This document shows, one piece after another, positions 16,830 to 27,063 of a stretch of 64,000 nt of DNA (the first letter of the stretch is position 1; the number at the start of each line of letters is the position of its first letter). Under the pieces are notes generated by a model. The model saw nothing but the letters and a program-made list of their open reading frames with translations, was not told the DNA's origin and made no database searches. Source of the stretch: Streptomyces sp. NBC_01669. Its GTDB lineage: Bacteria; Actinomycetota; Actinomycetes; Streptomycetales; Streptomycetaceae. Location of the stretch: assembly GCF_026339735.1 (NCBI RefSeq), contig NZ_JAPEQG010000001.1, forward strand, positions 5,828,001-5,892,000, given 5' to 3'. The translations under genes were made by a program, and so were the position numbers.

Positions 16830-17189
16830 CTACCAGACGAGCACCCCGCCGCCGACGTCCTGGGCCCGCCGGGCCGCAGCGCTGATGTTGGCCAACCGCT
16901 CGGCCACGTAGCCCTCGCGGTAGCCGCAGTGCGCGTCGAGCTCCGCCGCGTGCGGGCGCAGCAGTTCGCACTCGGCGAGGAAGTCCTCGATGTCCTCCGG
17001 TTCGACGTACAGGTCGTAGGACGCGAGCTCCGGCAGGAACCGCGCCCCGAGCGCCCGGACCCGCTCCGACCCCCACAGGTCGGTCCGGCAGCTCTCGAAC
17101 CCCGCCATGTCGCTGCCGTCCGGGGGGTCGTCGAGGAGGTGCGGCTTGCCGCTCTTCCCCCGTACGAAGGTGTGCACCAGGAGCGTCAT
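16830..17189 (-). CDS. Conserved hypothetical protein (119 aa)
   Basis: A soluble, acidic protein starting MTLLVHTFVRGKSGKPHLLDD. Notable segments are FESCRTDLWGSERVRALG, YDLYVEPEDIEDFLAECELL and YREGYVAERLANISAAARR. I do not recognise a domain. The ATG at 17189 overlaps the stop of the upstream acetyltransferase as ATGA, so the two are translationally coupled and probably function together. The pair is inserted between desE and acdH; no role in iron metabolism can be inferred. Confidence 0.75.
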   Translation of the reverse strand: MTLLVHTFVRGKSGKPHLLDDPPDGSDMAGFESCRTDLWGSERVRALGARFLPELASYDLYVEPEDIEDFLAECELLRPHAAELDAHCGYREGYVAERLANISAAARRAQDVGGGVLVW

Positions 17190-17827
17190 CCGCCGAAGTC
17201 CTTCCGGCACGCGTCGAGTCCGGTGATCCGCACACCGACGGTGCGGTGCTCCTCCCAGCGGTCGCGCTCGATCCGCAGCCGCTGCAGGGTGACGGGAGCG
17301 CCCCGCAGCGCGGCCACCTCCAGCCCGTCCGGCAGATAGCCGAGCCGGCGCGAGACGCCCAGCGAACGGGGATTGTCCGTCATCGCGGACGAGATCGCGC
17401 TCCGGGCGCCGAGCCCGGCGAACGCCAGATGCAGCACGGCGGCCCGCATCTCGGTGCCGATGCCCCGGCCCTGGTGCGCCAGCCCCAGCCACGACCCGGT
17501 GTGCACCTCACCGGTCACCGTGAAGTCGCGTGCCCCGAGGTCCTGCCGCCCGACGACCGTGCCCTCGTGCAGCACGACGAGGCTCAGGGCCCAGTCCCGT
17601 ACGGACCAGTTGGCGACGGTGGACAGCACATGCTGGTACACGGCCCGGCCGCGTTCGGCGGGCGGGCCGTCGGTCCAGGGCACGGTGAACGGCATGCTGT
17701 CCGGCGCATGCACCCCGTCGGCGGCGACAGCTGCCAGGTCGTCGAGCAACTCCAGGTCCGGCAGGCGGAGTTCCAGGCGGGGTGTGCGGATGCGGAGCCC
17801 GTACAGGGGCCAGTGCTGGGGGTCCAT
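17186..17827 (-). CDS. GNAT-family N-acetyltransferase (RimJ/RimL-like)
   Basis: The 213-residue protein has the GNAT acetyl-CoA pattern R/Q-x-x-G-x-G/A in LAHQGRGIGTEMRAAVLHLAF, preceded by the LGARDF…GSWLGLA strands, and the RimJ-type NPRSLGVSRRLGYLPDG helix-strand. Substrates for such proteins are typically an N-terminal amine or a small molecule and cannot be predicted. The ATG at 17827 (MDPQHWPLYGL) is preferred over an upstream in-frame start because the preceding residues are non-family. It is coupled to the 119-residue gene downstream. Confidence 0.85.
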   Translation of the reverse strand: MDPQHWPLYGLRIRTPRLELRLPDLELLDDLAAVAADGVHAPDSMPFTVPWTDGPPAERGRAVYQHVLSTVANWSVRDWALSLVVLHEGTVVGRQDLGARDFTVTGEVHTGSWLGLAHQGRGIGTEMRAAVLHLAFAGLGARSAISSAMTDNPRSLGVSRRLGYLPDGLEVAALRGAPVTLQRLRIERDRWEEHRTVGVRITGLDACRKDFGG

Positions 17828-17987
17828 GAACAGACTCTGCCGGGGCGGTCCCGGACCTGTCGAACGAATTGCCCGTGGTGTGGCGTCGAGATCATCGCGC
17901 TCGAAGAACACCAGGCCACCGGAGAGAGGTTCCGCCGTGCGTCGGGTGCTCGACGCACGGCGGCCGCGGAGTCCTGCCGCACATCCC

Positions 17988-19148
17988 TCAGGCCGGCAGC
18001 CCCAGCTCCCGCGCGATCAGCATCCGCTGCACCTCGCTCGTACCCTCGCCGATCTCCAGGATCTTGGAGTCGCGCCACATCCGCGCCACCGGGTACTCGT
18101 TCATGAAGCCGTAGCCGCCGTGGATCTGCGTCGCCTCACGCGCGTTGTCCACCGCCACCGTCGACGAGTACAGCTTGGCGAGCGCCGCCTCCTTCTTGAA
18201 CGGTTCGCCGTGCACGAGCCTCGACGCTGCGTCCCGCCAGCCGATCCGGGCCATGTGCGCCCGCATCTCCATGTCCGCGATCTTGAACTGGATGGCCTGG
18301 TTGGCGCCGATCGGCCGGCCGAAGGCGTGCCGCTCCGTGGCGTACTTCACCGACTCGTCCACACAGCCCTGCGCCAGACCCGTGGACAGCGCCGAGATCG
18401 CGATCCGTCCCTCGTCGAGGATCCGCAGGAACTGCGCGTACCCGCGGCCCTCCTCGCCCAGCAGGTTCGCCGCCGGGACCCGCACGTCCGAGAAGGACAG
18501 CTCACGGGTGTCCGACGCGTTCCAGCCGACTTTGGAGTACGGAGCGGCGACCGTGAAGCCGGGGGTGCCGGACGGCACGATGATCGACGAGATGAGCGGG
18601 GCGCCGTTCTCCTTGCGCCCGGTCACCGCCGTGACCGTGACCAGCGCGGTGATGTCCGTACCGGAGTTGGTGATGAAGCACTTGGAGCCGTTGATCACCC
18701 ACTCGTCCCCGTCGCGCACGGCCGTCGTGCGGGTGGCGCCCGCGTCCGACCCGCCGTCCGGCTCGGTCAGCCCGAAGGCACCCAGTGCCTCGCCCGAGCA
18801 GAGCTTCGGCAGCCACTGCTGCTTCTGCTCCTCCGTACCGAACCGGTAGACCGGCATGGCGCCGAGTGAGACCCCGGCCTCCAGGGTGATCGCCACGGAC
18901 GAGTCGACGCGGGCCAGCTCCTCCAGGGCGATCCCAAGGGCGAGATAGTCGCCGCCCATGCCGCCGTACTCCTCCGGGAACGGCAGCCCGAACAGGCCCA
19001 TCCGTCCCATCTCGCGCACGATCTCGTACGGGAACTCGTGGCGCTCGTAGAAGTCGCCGATCTTCGGGGCGACCACGTCGTGCGCGAACTCCTCGACGGT
19101 GCGACGCAGTTCCTCGTGTTCGGCGGTCAGCCGGTGGTCCAGGGACAT
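17988..19148 (-). CDS. acdH: Acyl-CoA dehydrogenase, branched-chain type
   Basis: The 386-residue FAD enzyme is of the short/branched-chain acyl-CoA dehydrogenase type. It has the N-terminal helical domain, the central FAD-contact LGAFGLTEPDGGSDAGATRT, and C-terminal ERHAFGRPIGANQAIQFKIADM and IHGGYGFMNEYPVARMWRD. The glutamate in EIGEGTSEVQ is the likely catalytic base, as in short-chain and isobutyryl/2-methylbutyryl enzymes. By position between desE and HMG-CoA lyase it matches AcdH of S. coelicolor, which acts in valine, isoleucine and leucine breakdown. It lies 29 bases after the HMG-CoA lyase stop and is the last gene of a catabolic operon. Confidence 0.92.
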   Translation of the reverse strand: MSLDHRLTAEHEELRRTVEEFAHDVVAPKIGDFYERHEFPYEIVREMGRMGLFGLPFPEEYGGMGGDYLALGIALEELARVDSSVAITLEAGVSLGAMPVYRFGTEEQKQQWLPKLCSGEALGAFGLTEPDGGSDAGATRTTAVRDGDEWVINGSKCFITNSGTDITALVTVTAVTGRKENGAPLISSIIVPSGTPGFTVAAPYSKVGWNASDTRELSFSDVRVPAANLLGEEGRGYAQFLRILDEGRIAISALSTGLAQGCVDESVKYATERHAFGRPIGANQAIQFKIADMEMRAHMARIGWRDAASRLVHGEPFKKEAALAKLYSSTVAVDNAREATQIHGGYGFMNEYPVARMWRDSKILEIGEGTSEVQRMLIARELGLPA

Positions 19149-19177
19149 GGCGGGGGTCACTCCTTGTGGGACTGTGT

Positions 19178-20116
19178 TTATTGAACCGAGAGCGCGCGGA
19201 CGGTACGGGACGGGCTCGGGCGGCCCAGTTGTTCGGCGAGCCACACGCTGGTGGCGGTGAGCGCGTCGAGGTCGACCCCGGTTTCGATGCCGAGGCCGTG
19301 GAGCATCCACACGAGGTCTTCGGTGGCGAGATTTCCGGTGGCGCTCTTCGCGTACGGGCAGCCGCCGAGGCCGCCCGCGGAGGCGTCCACGGTGGCGACA
19401 CCGTGCTGGAGCGCGGCGAGGGTGTTGGAGAGCGCCTGGCCGTACGTGTCGTGGAAGTGCACCCCGATGGTGTTGGTGTGCACGCCCTCCTCGTTCAGCT
19501 CGGAGAGCAGGTCCTGCACATGGCCGGGGGTGGCGACGCCGATGGTGTCGCCCAGGGAGAGTTCGTCGCAGCCGAGGTCCATCAGCGCCTTGGCGACGCG
19601 CACGACCTGGTGGACGGGGACCGGTCCCTCCCACGGGTCGCCGAAGCACATCGACAGATAGCCGCGGACGTGCACCTTGTCCGCCTTGGCGCGGGCGACG
19701 ACGGGCTCGAACATGGCGAGCGACTCGGCGACCGTGCGGTTGAGATTGCGGGCGGCGAACGTCTCGGTCGCCGACCCGAACACGGCGATCCGGCGCGCAC
19801 CGAGAGCGAGGGCGCGGTCCAGCCCGCGTTCGTTCGGTACGAGCACGGGGAGCGCGACCCCCTCGATGTCCCCGAGGCGGGGGAACAGGTCCTCCGCGTC
19901 GGCGAGTTGAGGCACCCACTTCGGGTGGACGAAGCTGGTTGCCTCGATGGTGGTCAGGCCGGCCGCGGCGAGGCGGTGGATGAACTCCGCCTTCACCTCG
20001 GTCGGGACGACCGCCTTCTCGTTCTGCAGCCCGTCGCGGGCGCCGACCTCGTGGATGCGTACCCGGGCGGGCAGATCCGGTGCGGGCACGGTCATGGGCA
20101 GGTTCCCGGCGGTCAT
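19178..20116 (-). CDS. Hydroxymethylglutaryl-CoA lyase
   Basis: The 312-residue HMGL/DRE-TIM barrel enzyme splits HMG-CoA to acetoacetate and acetyl-CoA, the last step of leucine degradation. The motif EVGARDGLQNE (DRE-type metal/catalytic loop) is near the N-terminus, GDTIGVATPGHV and HFHDTYGQALSN supply metal ligands, and the catalytic cysteine is in the GLGGCPYAKSATGN loop. The ATG at 20116 overlaps the biotin-carboxylase stop as ATGA. Together with the carboxylase genes it forms the leucine pathway. Confidence 0.95.
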   Translation of the reverse strand: MTAGNLPMTVPAPDLPARVRIHEVGARDGLQNEKAVVPTEVKAEFIHRLAAAGLTTIEATSFVHPKWVPQLADAEDLFPRLGDIEGVALPVLVPNERGLDRALALGARRIAVFGSATETFAARNLNRTVAESLAMFEPVVARAKADKVHVRGYLSMCFGDPWEGPVPVHQVVRVAKALMDLGCDELSLGDTIGVATPGHVQDLLSELNEEGVHTNTIGVHFHDTYGQALSNTLAALQHGVATVDASAGGLGGCPYAKSATGNLATEDLVWMLHGLGIETGVDLDALTATSVWLAEQLGRPSPSRTVRALSVQ

Positions 20117-22197
20117 GCTTCCTCCTCGCTCGGAACCACCACGGCCAGCACCTGGTCCATGGCGACGGTGGTACCGGCCGTCACATCGAGCTCGGTGACG
20201 GTCCCGGCGTGCGGGGCGGAGATGACGTGCTCCATCTTCATCGCCTCCACGACGAGCAGGCTCTGCCCGGCGACGACCTCGTCCCCGACGGCCACCTTCA
20301 CCACGGTGACCGTCCCCGGCATGGGCGCGGCGAGCGTGTCCGCGCCGCCGTGTGCGGCGCCGCTGAGGGACGCCTCCACGGGGTCGTGGTTCTGTACGTG
20401 CCAGGTGTCGCCGTCGCGGCCCAGCCAGGTCCCCTCCGGGGAGGTGGCGTGGGTGAACGTATGGGTGACACCGGCGAGTTCGAAGGTGAGCCGGCGTGCG
20501 GAGACGTCGATGACCCTGGCTGTCTCCATGCCGCCGGGCAGTGGGGCCAGCGGGCCGCAGGTGCCCGTCGCGGGCGCCGGCGGCAGTGTGCCCTCCCCGA
20601 CATGACCGAACGTCAGCTCGGTGCCCGTCGGACAGGAGCGCACGGCGACCTGCACCGGGTCGTGGCCCGGCAGCCGGAAGTGGCGGACCGTGCGGGCGGG
20701 GGCGCCGCCCAGCCGCCAGCCGTCGGCCACCGAGAACGGGTCGACCCAACCGGAGCTGCCCCCGGGCGAGGCGCCCCCGGCGGCCGGCTGCCGCAGCAGC
20801 GCCGCCGCCGCGTACACCTCCTCCGGCACCCCGTCCGGCACCAGCCCGTCCACCGCGCGCTCCACCAGCCCGGTGTCGAGATCGCCCGCCACCACCGCCG
20901 GGTGGGCGAGCAGCCGGCGAAGGAACCCGGCATTGGTCGGCACGCCCAGGATCACCAGCTCCGACAGGGCGGTGCGCAGCCGCCGCAGCGCCGTGGCCCG
21001 GTCGGGTCCGTGGACGATGACCTTCGAGAGCATCGGGTCGTACAGGCTGCCGACCTCGACCCCCTCACTGAGACCCGAGTCGGTCCGTACACCCTGGCCG
21101 TTCGGCTCGCCGAGGGAGAGCACCGTACCGCCGGACGGCAGAAAACCGCGGGCCGGGTCCTCGGCGCAGATCCGGGCCTCGATCGCATGCCCGGTGAGCG
21201 TGATGTCCGCCTGCTTGTACGGGAGTTGTTCGCCGGAGGCGACCCGCAGCTGCCACTCGACCAGGTCCAGGCCGGTGATCAGTTCGGTGACCGGGTGCTC
21301 GACCTGGAGGCGGGTGTTCATCTCCATGAAGTAGTACGAGGCGGGGTCGTTGCCCGGGACGATGAACTCCACCGTGCCCGCGCCGACATACCCGCAGGAG
21401 CGGGCCGCCTGGACTGCCGCCTCGCCCATCGCCGCCCGGGTCTTCTCGTCGAGCAGGACGGACGGCGCCTCCTCGATGATCTTCTGGTGGCGGCGCTGGA
21501 GCGAGCACTCGCGCTCGCCGAGATGCACCACGTTCCCGTGACCGTCGGCCAGGACCTGGATCTCGATGTGGCGCGGCCGGTCGATCCACCGCTCCACGAG
21601 CAGGGTGTCGTCCCCGAACGAGCCACGCGCCTCGCGCCGGGCGGCGGCGATCTCGTCGGCGAGCAGCGCCTCGTCGCGTACCAGCCGCATGCCCTTGCCG
21701 CCGCCGCCCGCCGAGGGCTTCAGCAGCACCGGCATTCCGATCGTGCGCGCCGCCTCGGCGAGCTGTGTGTCGCTGAGCCCGCTGCCGGAGGACCCCGGCA
21801 CGACCGGAACTCCGGCCGCCGCGACGGTCTCCTTGGCCCGGATCTTGTCGCCCATCAGTGAGATCGCGGAGGCGGGCGGCCCGATGAAGACGAGCCCCGC
21901 GTCCGCGCACGCGTGCGCGAACCCCGCGTTCTCGGCGAGGAATCCGTACCCCGGGTGCACGGCCTGCGCGCCGGTGCGGCGGGCGGCCTCCATCAGCGCG
22001 GGCACGCTGAGATAGCTCTCGGCAGCGGGTGCGGGTCCGATCCGCACCGCCGTATCGGCCTCCCGTACATGCCGGGCGTCGGCGTCCGCGTCGCTGAAGA
22101 CGGCGACGGACCGCACACCCAGTTCGCGCAGGGTCCGGATCACCCGGACCGCGATCTCGCCGCGGTTGGCGACCAGAACGGTGTCGAACATCGTCAT
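20113..22197 (-). CDS. 3-Methylcrotonyl-CoA carboxylase-type biotin carboxylase/BCCP subunit
   Basis: The 694-residue biotin-dependent carboxylase alpha chain has an N-terminal biotin-carboxylase ATP-grasp domain (VLVANRGEIAVRVIRTLREL, the glycine-rich KPSAGGGGKGMRLV, EMNTRLQVEHPVTE). A linker domain and the C-terminal biotinyl domain follow, with the lysine in VVEAMKMEHV. The neighbours (carboxyltransferase, HMG-CoA lyase, acyl-CoA dehydrogenase) make 3-methylcrotonyl-CoA in leucine catabolism the likely substrate, although actinobacterial relatives can be promiscuous acyl-CoA carboxylases. ATG 22197 has GAGGAAC upstream and lies 7 bases after the carboxyltransferase stop. Confidence 0.93.
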   Translation of the reverse strand: MTMFDTVLVANRGEIAVRVIRTLRELGVRSVAVFSDADADARHVREADTAVRIGPAPAAESYLSVPALMEAARRTGAQAVHPGYGFLAENAGFAHACADAGLVFIGPPASAISLMGDKIRAKETVAAAGVPVVPGSSGSGLSDTQLAEAARTIGMPVLLKPSAGGGGKGMRLVRDEALLADEIAAARREARGSFGDDTLLVERWIDRPRHIEIQVLADGHGNVVHLGERECSLQRRHQKIIEEAPSVLLDEKTRAAMGEAAVQAARSCGYVGAGTVEFIVPGNDPASYYFMEMNTRLQVEHPVTELITGLDLVEWQLRVASGEQLPYKQADITLTGHAIEARICAEDPARGFLPSGGTVLSLGEPNGQGVRTDSGLSEGVEVGSLYDPMLSKVIVHGPDRATALRRLRTALSELVILGVPTNAGFLRRLLAHPAVVAGDLDTGLVERAVDGLVPDGVPEEVYAAAALLRQPAAGGASPGGSSGWVDPFSVADGWRLGGAPARTVRHFRLPGHDPVQVAVRSCPTGTELTFGHVGEGTLPPAPATGTCGPLAPLPGGMETARVIDVSARRLTFELAGVTHTFTHATSPEGTWLGRDGDTWHVQNHDPVEASLSGAAHGGADTLAAPMPGTVTVVKVAVGDEVVAGQSLLVVEAMKMEHVISAPHAGTVTELDVTAGTTVAMDQVLAVVVPSEEEA

Positions 22198-22204
22198 CTG
22201 TTCC

Positions 22205-23812
<1,608 letters not shown>

Positions 23813-23853
23813 CCGTCGAGCCCCCTTGCCCGGTCGGCCGGTCCGCCGATCCG

Positions 23854-23898
23854 GTTAATGAGCGTTAACACGTTTCCTTCAGGTTAACGCTCGCTAAC
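23854..23898. promoter_or_regulatory. Paired TetR-type operators between carboxylase operon and regulator
   Basis: Two 16-bp imperfect palindromes, GTTAATGAGCGTTAAC (23854–23869) and GTTAACGCTCGCTAAC (23883–23898), are 14/16 alike when one is inverted and are spaced 29 bp centre to centre. Their inner arms also form a perfect 10-bp inverted repeat. Location between divergent genes fits autoregulation plus operon control by the adjacent TetR protein. Confidence 0.7.
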
Positions 23899-23920
23899 GC
23901 CACTGTCTAGAATCGAATCC

Positions 23921-24556
23921 ATGACCACCAGGACGGATGCCCCGACGCGCCGCGAGCAGATCCTCAAGGAGGCTGCCCGCCTCTTCGCCGAGCGCGGCTT
24001 CCATGGTGTGGGCGTCGACGAGATAGGCGCAGCCGTGGGGATCAGCGGCCCCGGCCTCTACCGCCACTTCCCCGGCAAGGACGCGATGCTCGCCGAGCTG
24101 CTGGTCGGCATCAGTGAGCGCCTCCTGGCCGGCGGAAGGCTCCGCGTCACGGAGGACGCGCGCTCCGGCGACGGCTCCCCGGAGGCCCTGCTGGACGCGC
24201 TCATCGAGGGCCACATCGACTTCGCCCTGGACGACCGCCCCCTGATCACCCTGCACGACCGCGAGCTGGACCGCCTCCGGGACAGCGACCGCAAGCGCGT
24301 GCGGCAGCTCCAGCGGCAGTACGTGGAGCTGTGGGTCGAGGTGGTCAGCGCCCTCTATCCGCTCCTCCCCGAGAGCGAGGCCCGCGCCACCGTCCACGCG
24401 GTCTTCGGCCTGCTCAACTCGACCCCGCACCTGGGCCGCCCCGGCGCCCTGCCGGGCCGCACGGCGACGGCGGCGCTGCTGCACCGGCTGGCGCGGGGGG
24501 CGTTCGCGGCGGCGGGCGGTTCGTCCTCAGTATCTGCAAGCCCGTCCGGCGATTGA
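23921..24556 (+). CDS. TetR-family regulator of the leucine/acyl-CoA operon
   Basis: The 211-residue protein carries the TetR helix-turn-helix near residues 10–56 (ILKEAARLFAERGFHGVGVDE, then GISGPGLYRHFPGKDAMLAE). The C-terminal half is a helical ligand domain, probably sensing an acyl-CoA or related metabolite. It is transcribed divergently from the carboxylase operon with two palindromic operators between them. The last residues (SSVSASPSGD) and the stop codon lie within an interspersed repeat element (24523–24560), so the C-terminal tail looks recently acquired. Confidence 0.9.
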   Translation: MTTRTDAPTRREQILKEAARLFAERGFHGVGVDEIGAAVGISGPGLYRHFPGKDAMLAELLVGISERLLAGGRLRVTEDARSGDGSPEALLDALIEGHIDFALDDRPLITLHDRELDRLRDSDRKRVRQLQRQYVELWVEVVSALYPLLPESEARATVHAVFGLLNSTPHLGRPGALPGRTATAALLHRLARGAFAAAGGSSSVSASPSGD

Positions 24557-24560
24557 GGAC
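24523..24560. repeat. Interspersed palindromic repeat at the TetR 3' end
   Basis: Ends GTCCTCA/TGAGGAC flank an internal AAGCCCGTCCGGCGAT. The same CCCGTCCGGCG-GTTGAGGAC unit recurs in a hairpin at 34323–34375. Such elements are common in intergenic DNA of streptomycetes and often act as terminators. Here it supplies the last codons of the TetR gene. Confidence 0.65.
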
Positions 24561-24692
24561 AAAAGCGTGGCTGCAGGCCGAGCAACCCGGTGAACGTTTG
24601 CCTCCGCAGCACCAGCGGCGATCGGGAGCGGTCGCTCAACGCCGACCTGCGCAGATCGTGCCGGCCGGGCAGGCCGGGCAGGCCGCGGTGCG

Positions 24693-25280
24693 CTACGCGT
24701 ACCGCGGCAGGTTCTCGGTCGAGATGGTCCACTCGCCGATGGTGATGTCCTCGCCGTACAGGAAGTCCTTGCGGGTGGCGTAGCGCGGCCCGTTCGGCGT
24801 GGGGTGGATGTCGGAGAGCACGGCCCCCGAGCCGGTACGCGGATCGAAGATCACGTAGAGGGGGATGCCCAGAAGCGGGTAGTCCCGCATCTTGCTCACC
24901 CAGTCGTTGTCCGGGTTGGACCGTGAGACGACTTCGACGGCGGCGATGAGCGTGCGGGGCTCGAAGGAACCCTCGCCCTCCATGTCCGCCTCGGCGATCA
25001 CCATGACGTCGGGGTGACGCATGATGCCCTCGGGCGCGTCTTCCACGTCCGGGGTCCCCGTGTGGGCCACCAGCTCTTCCGGCAGGACCTTCTCCAGGCG
25101 TTTCCGTACACGCAGCGTGGTGAGTTCGTGCGGCCTCGCGGGCGACATCATGTCGTGGACGATCCCTTCCTTGGTGATCTCGAATTTGCCGGGAAGGGTG
25201 TCGTCCATGGATGAGACGAAGTCCCGCATGATCTGGTACAGGCGGGCGTCTCGCCGTGCGTCGTCCGGGGCGATGGTCAT
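24693..25280 (-). CDS. Uma2-family (DUF820) endonuclease-like protein
   Basis: The 195-residue protein has the PD-(D/E)xK-like fold of the Uma2 family. The acidic core is in HPDVMVIAEADMEGEG followed by the AAVEVVSRSNPDNDW strand (E-x-V-S-x-S-N signature) and the hydrophobic YPLLGIPLYVIFDPRTG. These proteins are widespread in Streptomyces and cyanobacteria; their function is unknown and no partner is established. The ATG at 25280 was chosen because longer upstream frames are low-complexity. It has a 52-base gap to the next minus-strand gene. Confidence 0.88.
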   Translation of the reverse strand: MTIAPDDARRDARLYQIMRDFVSSMDDTLPGKFEITKEGIVHDMMSPARPHELTTLRVRKRLEKVLPEELVAHTGTPDVEDAPEGIMRHPDVMVIAEADMEGEGSFEPRTLIAAVEVVSRSNPDNDWVSKMRDYPLLGIPLYVIFDPRTGSGAVLSDIHPTPNGPRYATRKDFLYGEDITIGEWTISTENLPRYA

Positions 25281-25332
25281 CGTGCTCGCTCCTCGTCGTC
25301 CGTACCCAGGGGCAAGGGTCGTCACGTTCATG

Positions 25333-25686
25333 CTAGGCGGCCTCCTGCAGGTCGGATCGGCAGTCGTGGCACTCGCCGGGCTGCGGCGCCCGGAAGGCGC
25401 GGTCGCACCCGTCGCAGTTCTGCAGCGGGTCCGGGCGCCGTACGGCTTCCCGGGCCGGGGCGGCGAGGAACTTGATGCCGATCTTGGCCCCGGCGGGCAG
25501 CGACTGGATGTGCACGGCCAGCCCGATCGCCACCAGCGACATCTCTCGGTGCTGGGCGAGATGGTTGCCGATGACGGTGTAGCGGTTGGTGTGGCGGGTG
25601 TTGACGTGAATGACACCGGAAGGGGTGGCAGGACGGCGATCGCCTGCCGTGGCGCGCGAGCGCGCGCTAAGGTGCTGGGTATCCAT
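25333..25686 (-). pseudogene. Internally deleted winged-helix / zinc-knuckle protein
   Basis: A 117-residue ORF. Its N-terminal half (VIHVNTRHTNRYTVIGNHLA, SLVAIGLAVHIQSLPAGA) resembles the start of a common Streptomyces helix-turn-helix protein. Its end (LQNCDGCDRAFRAP, then CHDCRSDLQEAA) resembles the C-terminal CxxC…CxxC zinc motif of the same family, which from memory is normally about 250–300 residues. The winged-helix body and the middle region are missing, and the frame is preserved across the join. It may be a degraded copy or a functional mini-protein; the DNA-reading wing appears lost. Confidence 0.55.
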
Positions 25687-26181
25687 CGGGAAGCCCTAAC
25701 TTCCTCGGTGGTCAGGCCCCCGATCGGGATTGCGAGTCCCGGCCGGGGGCCGACGCATGTCTGGGGTTGTTGCGGCGAGCATATGCCTGCCAACCAGACC
25801 GAAATCCAGCCCAGTTGGCAAACCTCACCCTTGTGGGTGGCGGGAGGCGGGGTGGGGTGGGGTGGGGAATTCCCCAAGGGATCAAAAGCATGTGACGGCG
25901 TGACACACCGCGTCGCGACCGCCCGGGTCCTGACCCACCGGGTCGCGGGCCACCGGGTCGCGACAGTCGCGATCCGGTGGGAGGCACATCCATCCGCACG
26001 GTGGTACGGGGAGAACGGCCCCGCGCCACGCCCCATCGGGCGGCGGGAGCATCACTCCACGGCGGAGTGCCGGGATCGGACCGCTGCGTGCCGGTCCGAA
26101 GGGGGCAGTGCCTCCCGCCCCTCCGTGTCCGCCGTGCAAGACACCCGGCACACTGCGCACACCTGACGGCACAATGGGTTC
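25687..26181. other. Gene-free region with short GC repeats
   Basis: About 500 bases without a convincing gene. It holds three imperfect copies of CCACCGGGTCGCG-like units between about 25905 and 25965 and a run of GGGGT repeats near 25850. The 3' part should contain the promoter of the following plus-strand gene, but none was assignable. Confidence 0.5.
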
Positions 26182-26961
26182 ATGCCGATACCCAGCCGCG
26201 CCGCCCTCGTCGAACACCTCGTCCGCACGCGTATCGCCGGAGACGTCGCCACCCCCCGTGACAACAACCTCACCCACTACCGCAGGCTCGCCAACGGGGA
26301 CCGCCACTACTGGCTGGGGCTGGAGCTCGGCAACCGGTGGGCCGATGAGCAGGACGTGCTCGCCGTGATGGCCGAGCGCTGTGGGGTCAATGATGATCCG
26401 GAGCACCGGCACGGGCAGGACACCATCGATCCCGAGCTGACCGTCGACGCGCTGGAGCGCATGGCGGCCCGGTTGCGCAAGGCGGCGGCCGGGGCGGAGC
26501 GGGTGTTGTTCGCGACCGGGCATCCGGGTGGGCTGCTGGATGTGCACCGGCAGACCGCGGATGCGCTGCGCGGCGCCGGATGCGAGATCGTGCGGATTCC
26601 CTCCGGGCTGATGGCGGACGAGGGCATGGTCTTCCAGTTCGCCGATGTGGCCGTGATGGAGCGCGGGGCGACGCTGTGGCACACGCACTCACCGGCGCCG
26701 ATGGCGGCGATCCTGGACGGTCTTGAGCGCGAGGGGCGGCCGCTGCCAGACCTGGTCGTCGCCGACCACGGGTGGGCGGGGTGCGCGGGGCAGCGGGGGC
26801 TCGACGCGGTCGGGTACGCGGACTGCAACGACCCGGCGCTCTTCCTGGGTGAGGCGGAGGGCACCCTGCAGGTGGTGGTGCCGCTGGACGATCACGTGCT
26901 CGACCCACGGTTCTACGACCCGGTGACGGACTATCTGCTGGACGCGGCCGGGCTGCTCTGA
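26182..26961 (+). CDS. Conserved actinobacterial protein, putative phosphatase
   Basis: The 259-residue soluble protein has few recognisable motifs. Segments worth noting are ERVLFATGHPGGLLDVHRQT, GADEGMVFQF-like text around residue 150, RGATLWHTHSPAPM, and a histidine/aspartate/cysteine-rich DLVVADHGWAGCAGQRG and VGYADCNDPALFL. Close relatives in streptomycetes are commonly annotated as phosphatase, but I cannot confirm a catalytic motif by eye. The conserved His/Asp/Cys residues could bind metal. It is a single gene, with a convergent membrane-protein gene downstream. Confidence 0.7.
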   Translation: MPIPSRAALVEHLVRTRIAGDVATPRDNNLTHYRRLANGDRHYWLGLELGNRWADEQDVLAVMAERCGVNDDPEHRHGQDTIDPELTVDALERMAARLRKAAAGAERVLFATGHPGGLLDVHRQTADALRGAGCEIVRIPSGLMADEGMVFQFADVAVMERGATLWHTHSPAPMAAILDGLEREGRPLPDLVVADHGWAGCAGQRGLDAVGYADCNDPALFLGEAEGTLQVVVPLDDHVLDPRFYDPVTDYLLDAAGLL

Positions 26962-27063
26962 TGCGTACGGACGGCACGGGGCCGATCCGGACCGACAGCT
27001 GTGAGGTGCTTTGCCCTGCGGACATTGCGGAGGCGGACGGAGCGTCACAACAGTCCGGGCGGG

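Noticed and set aside
25905..25965. CRISPR-like short repeats
   Set aside because: Only three imperfect GC-rich units without uniform spacers or cas genes.
25882..26688. 268-residue minus-strand ORF across the putative phosphatase
   Set aside because: Overlaps the better-supported plus-strand gene and contains only repeat-derived residues at its end.
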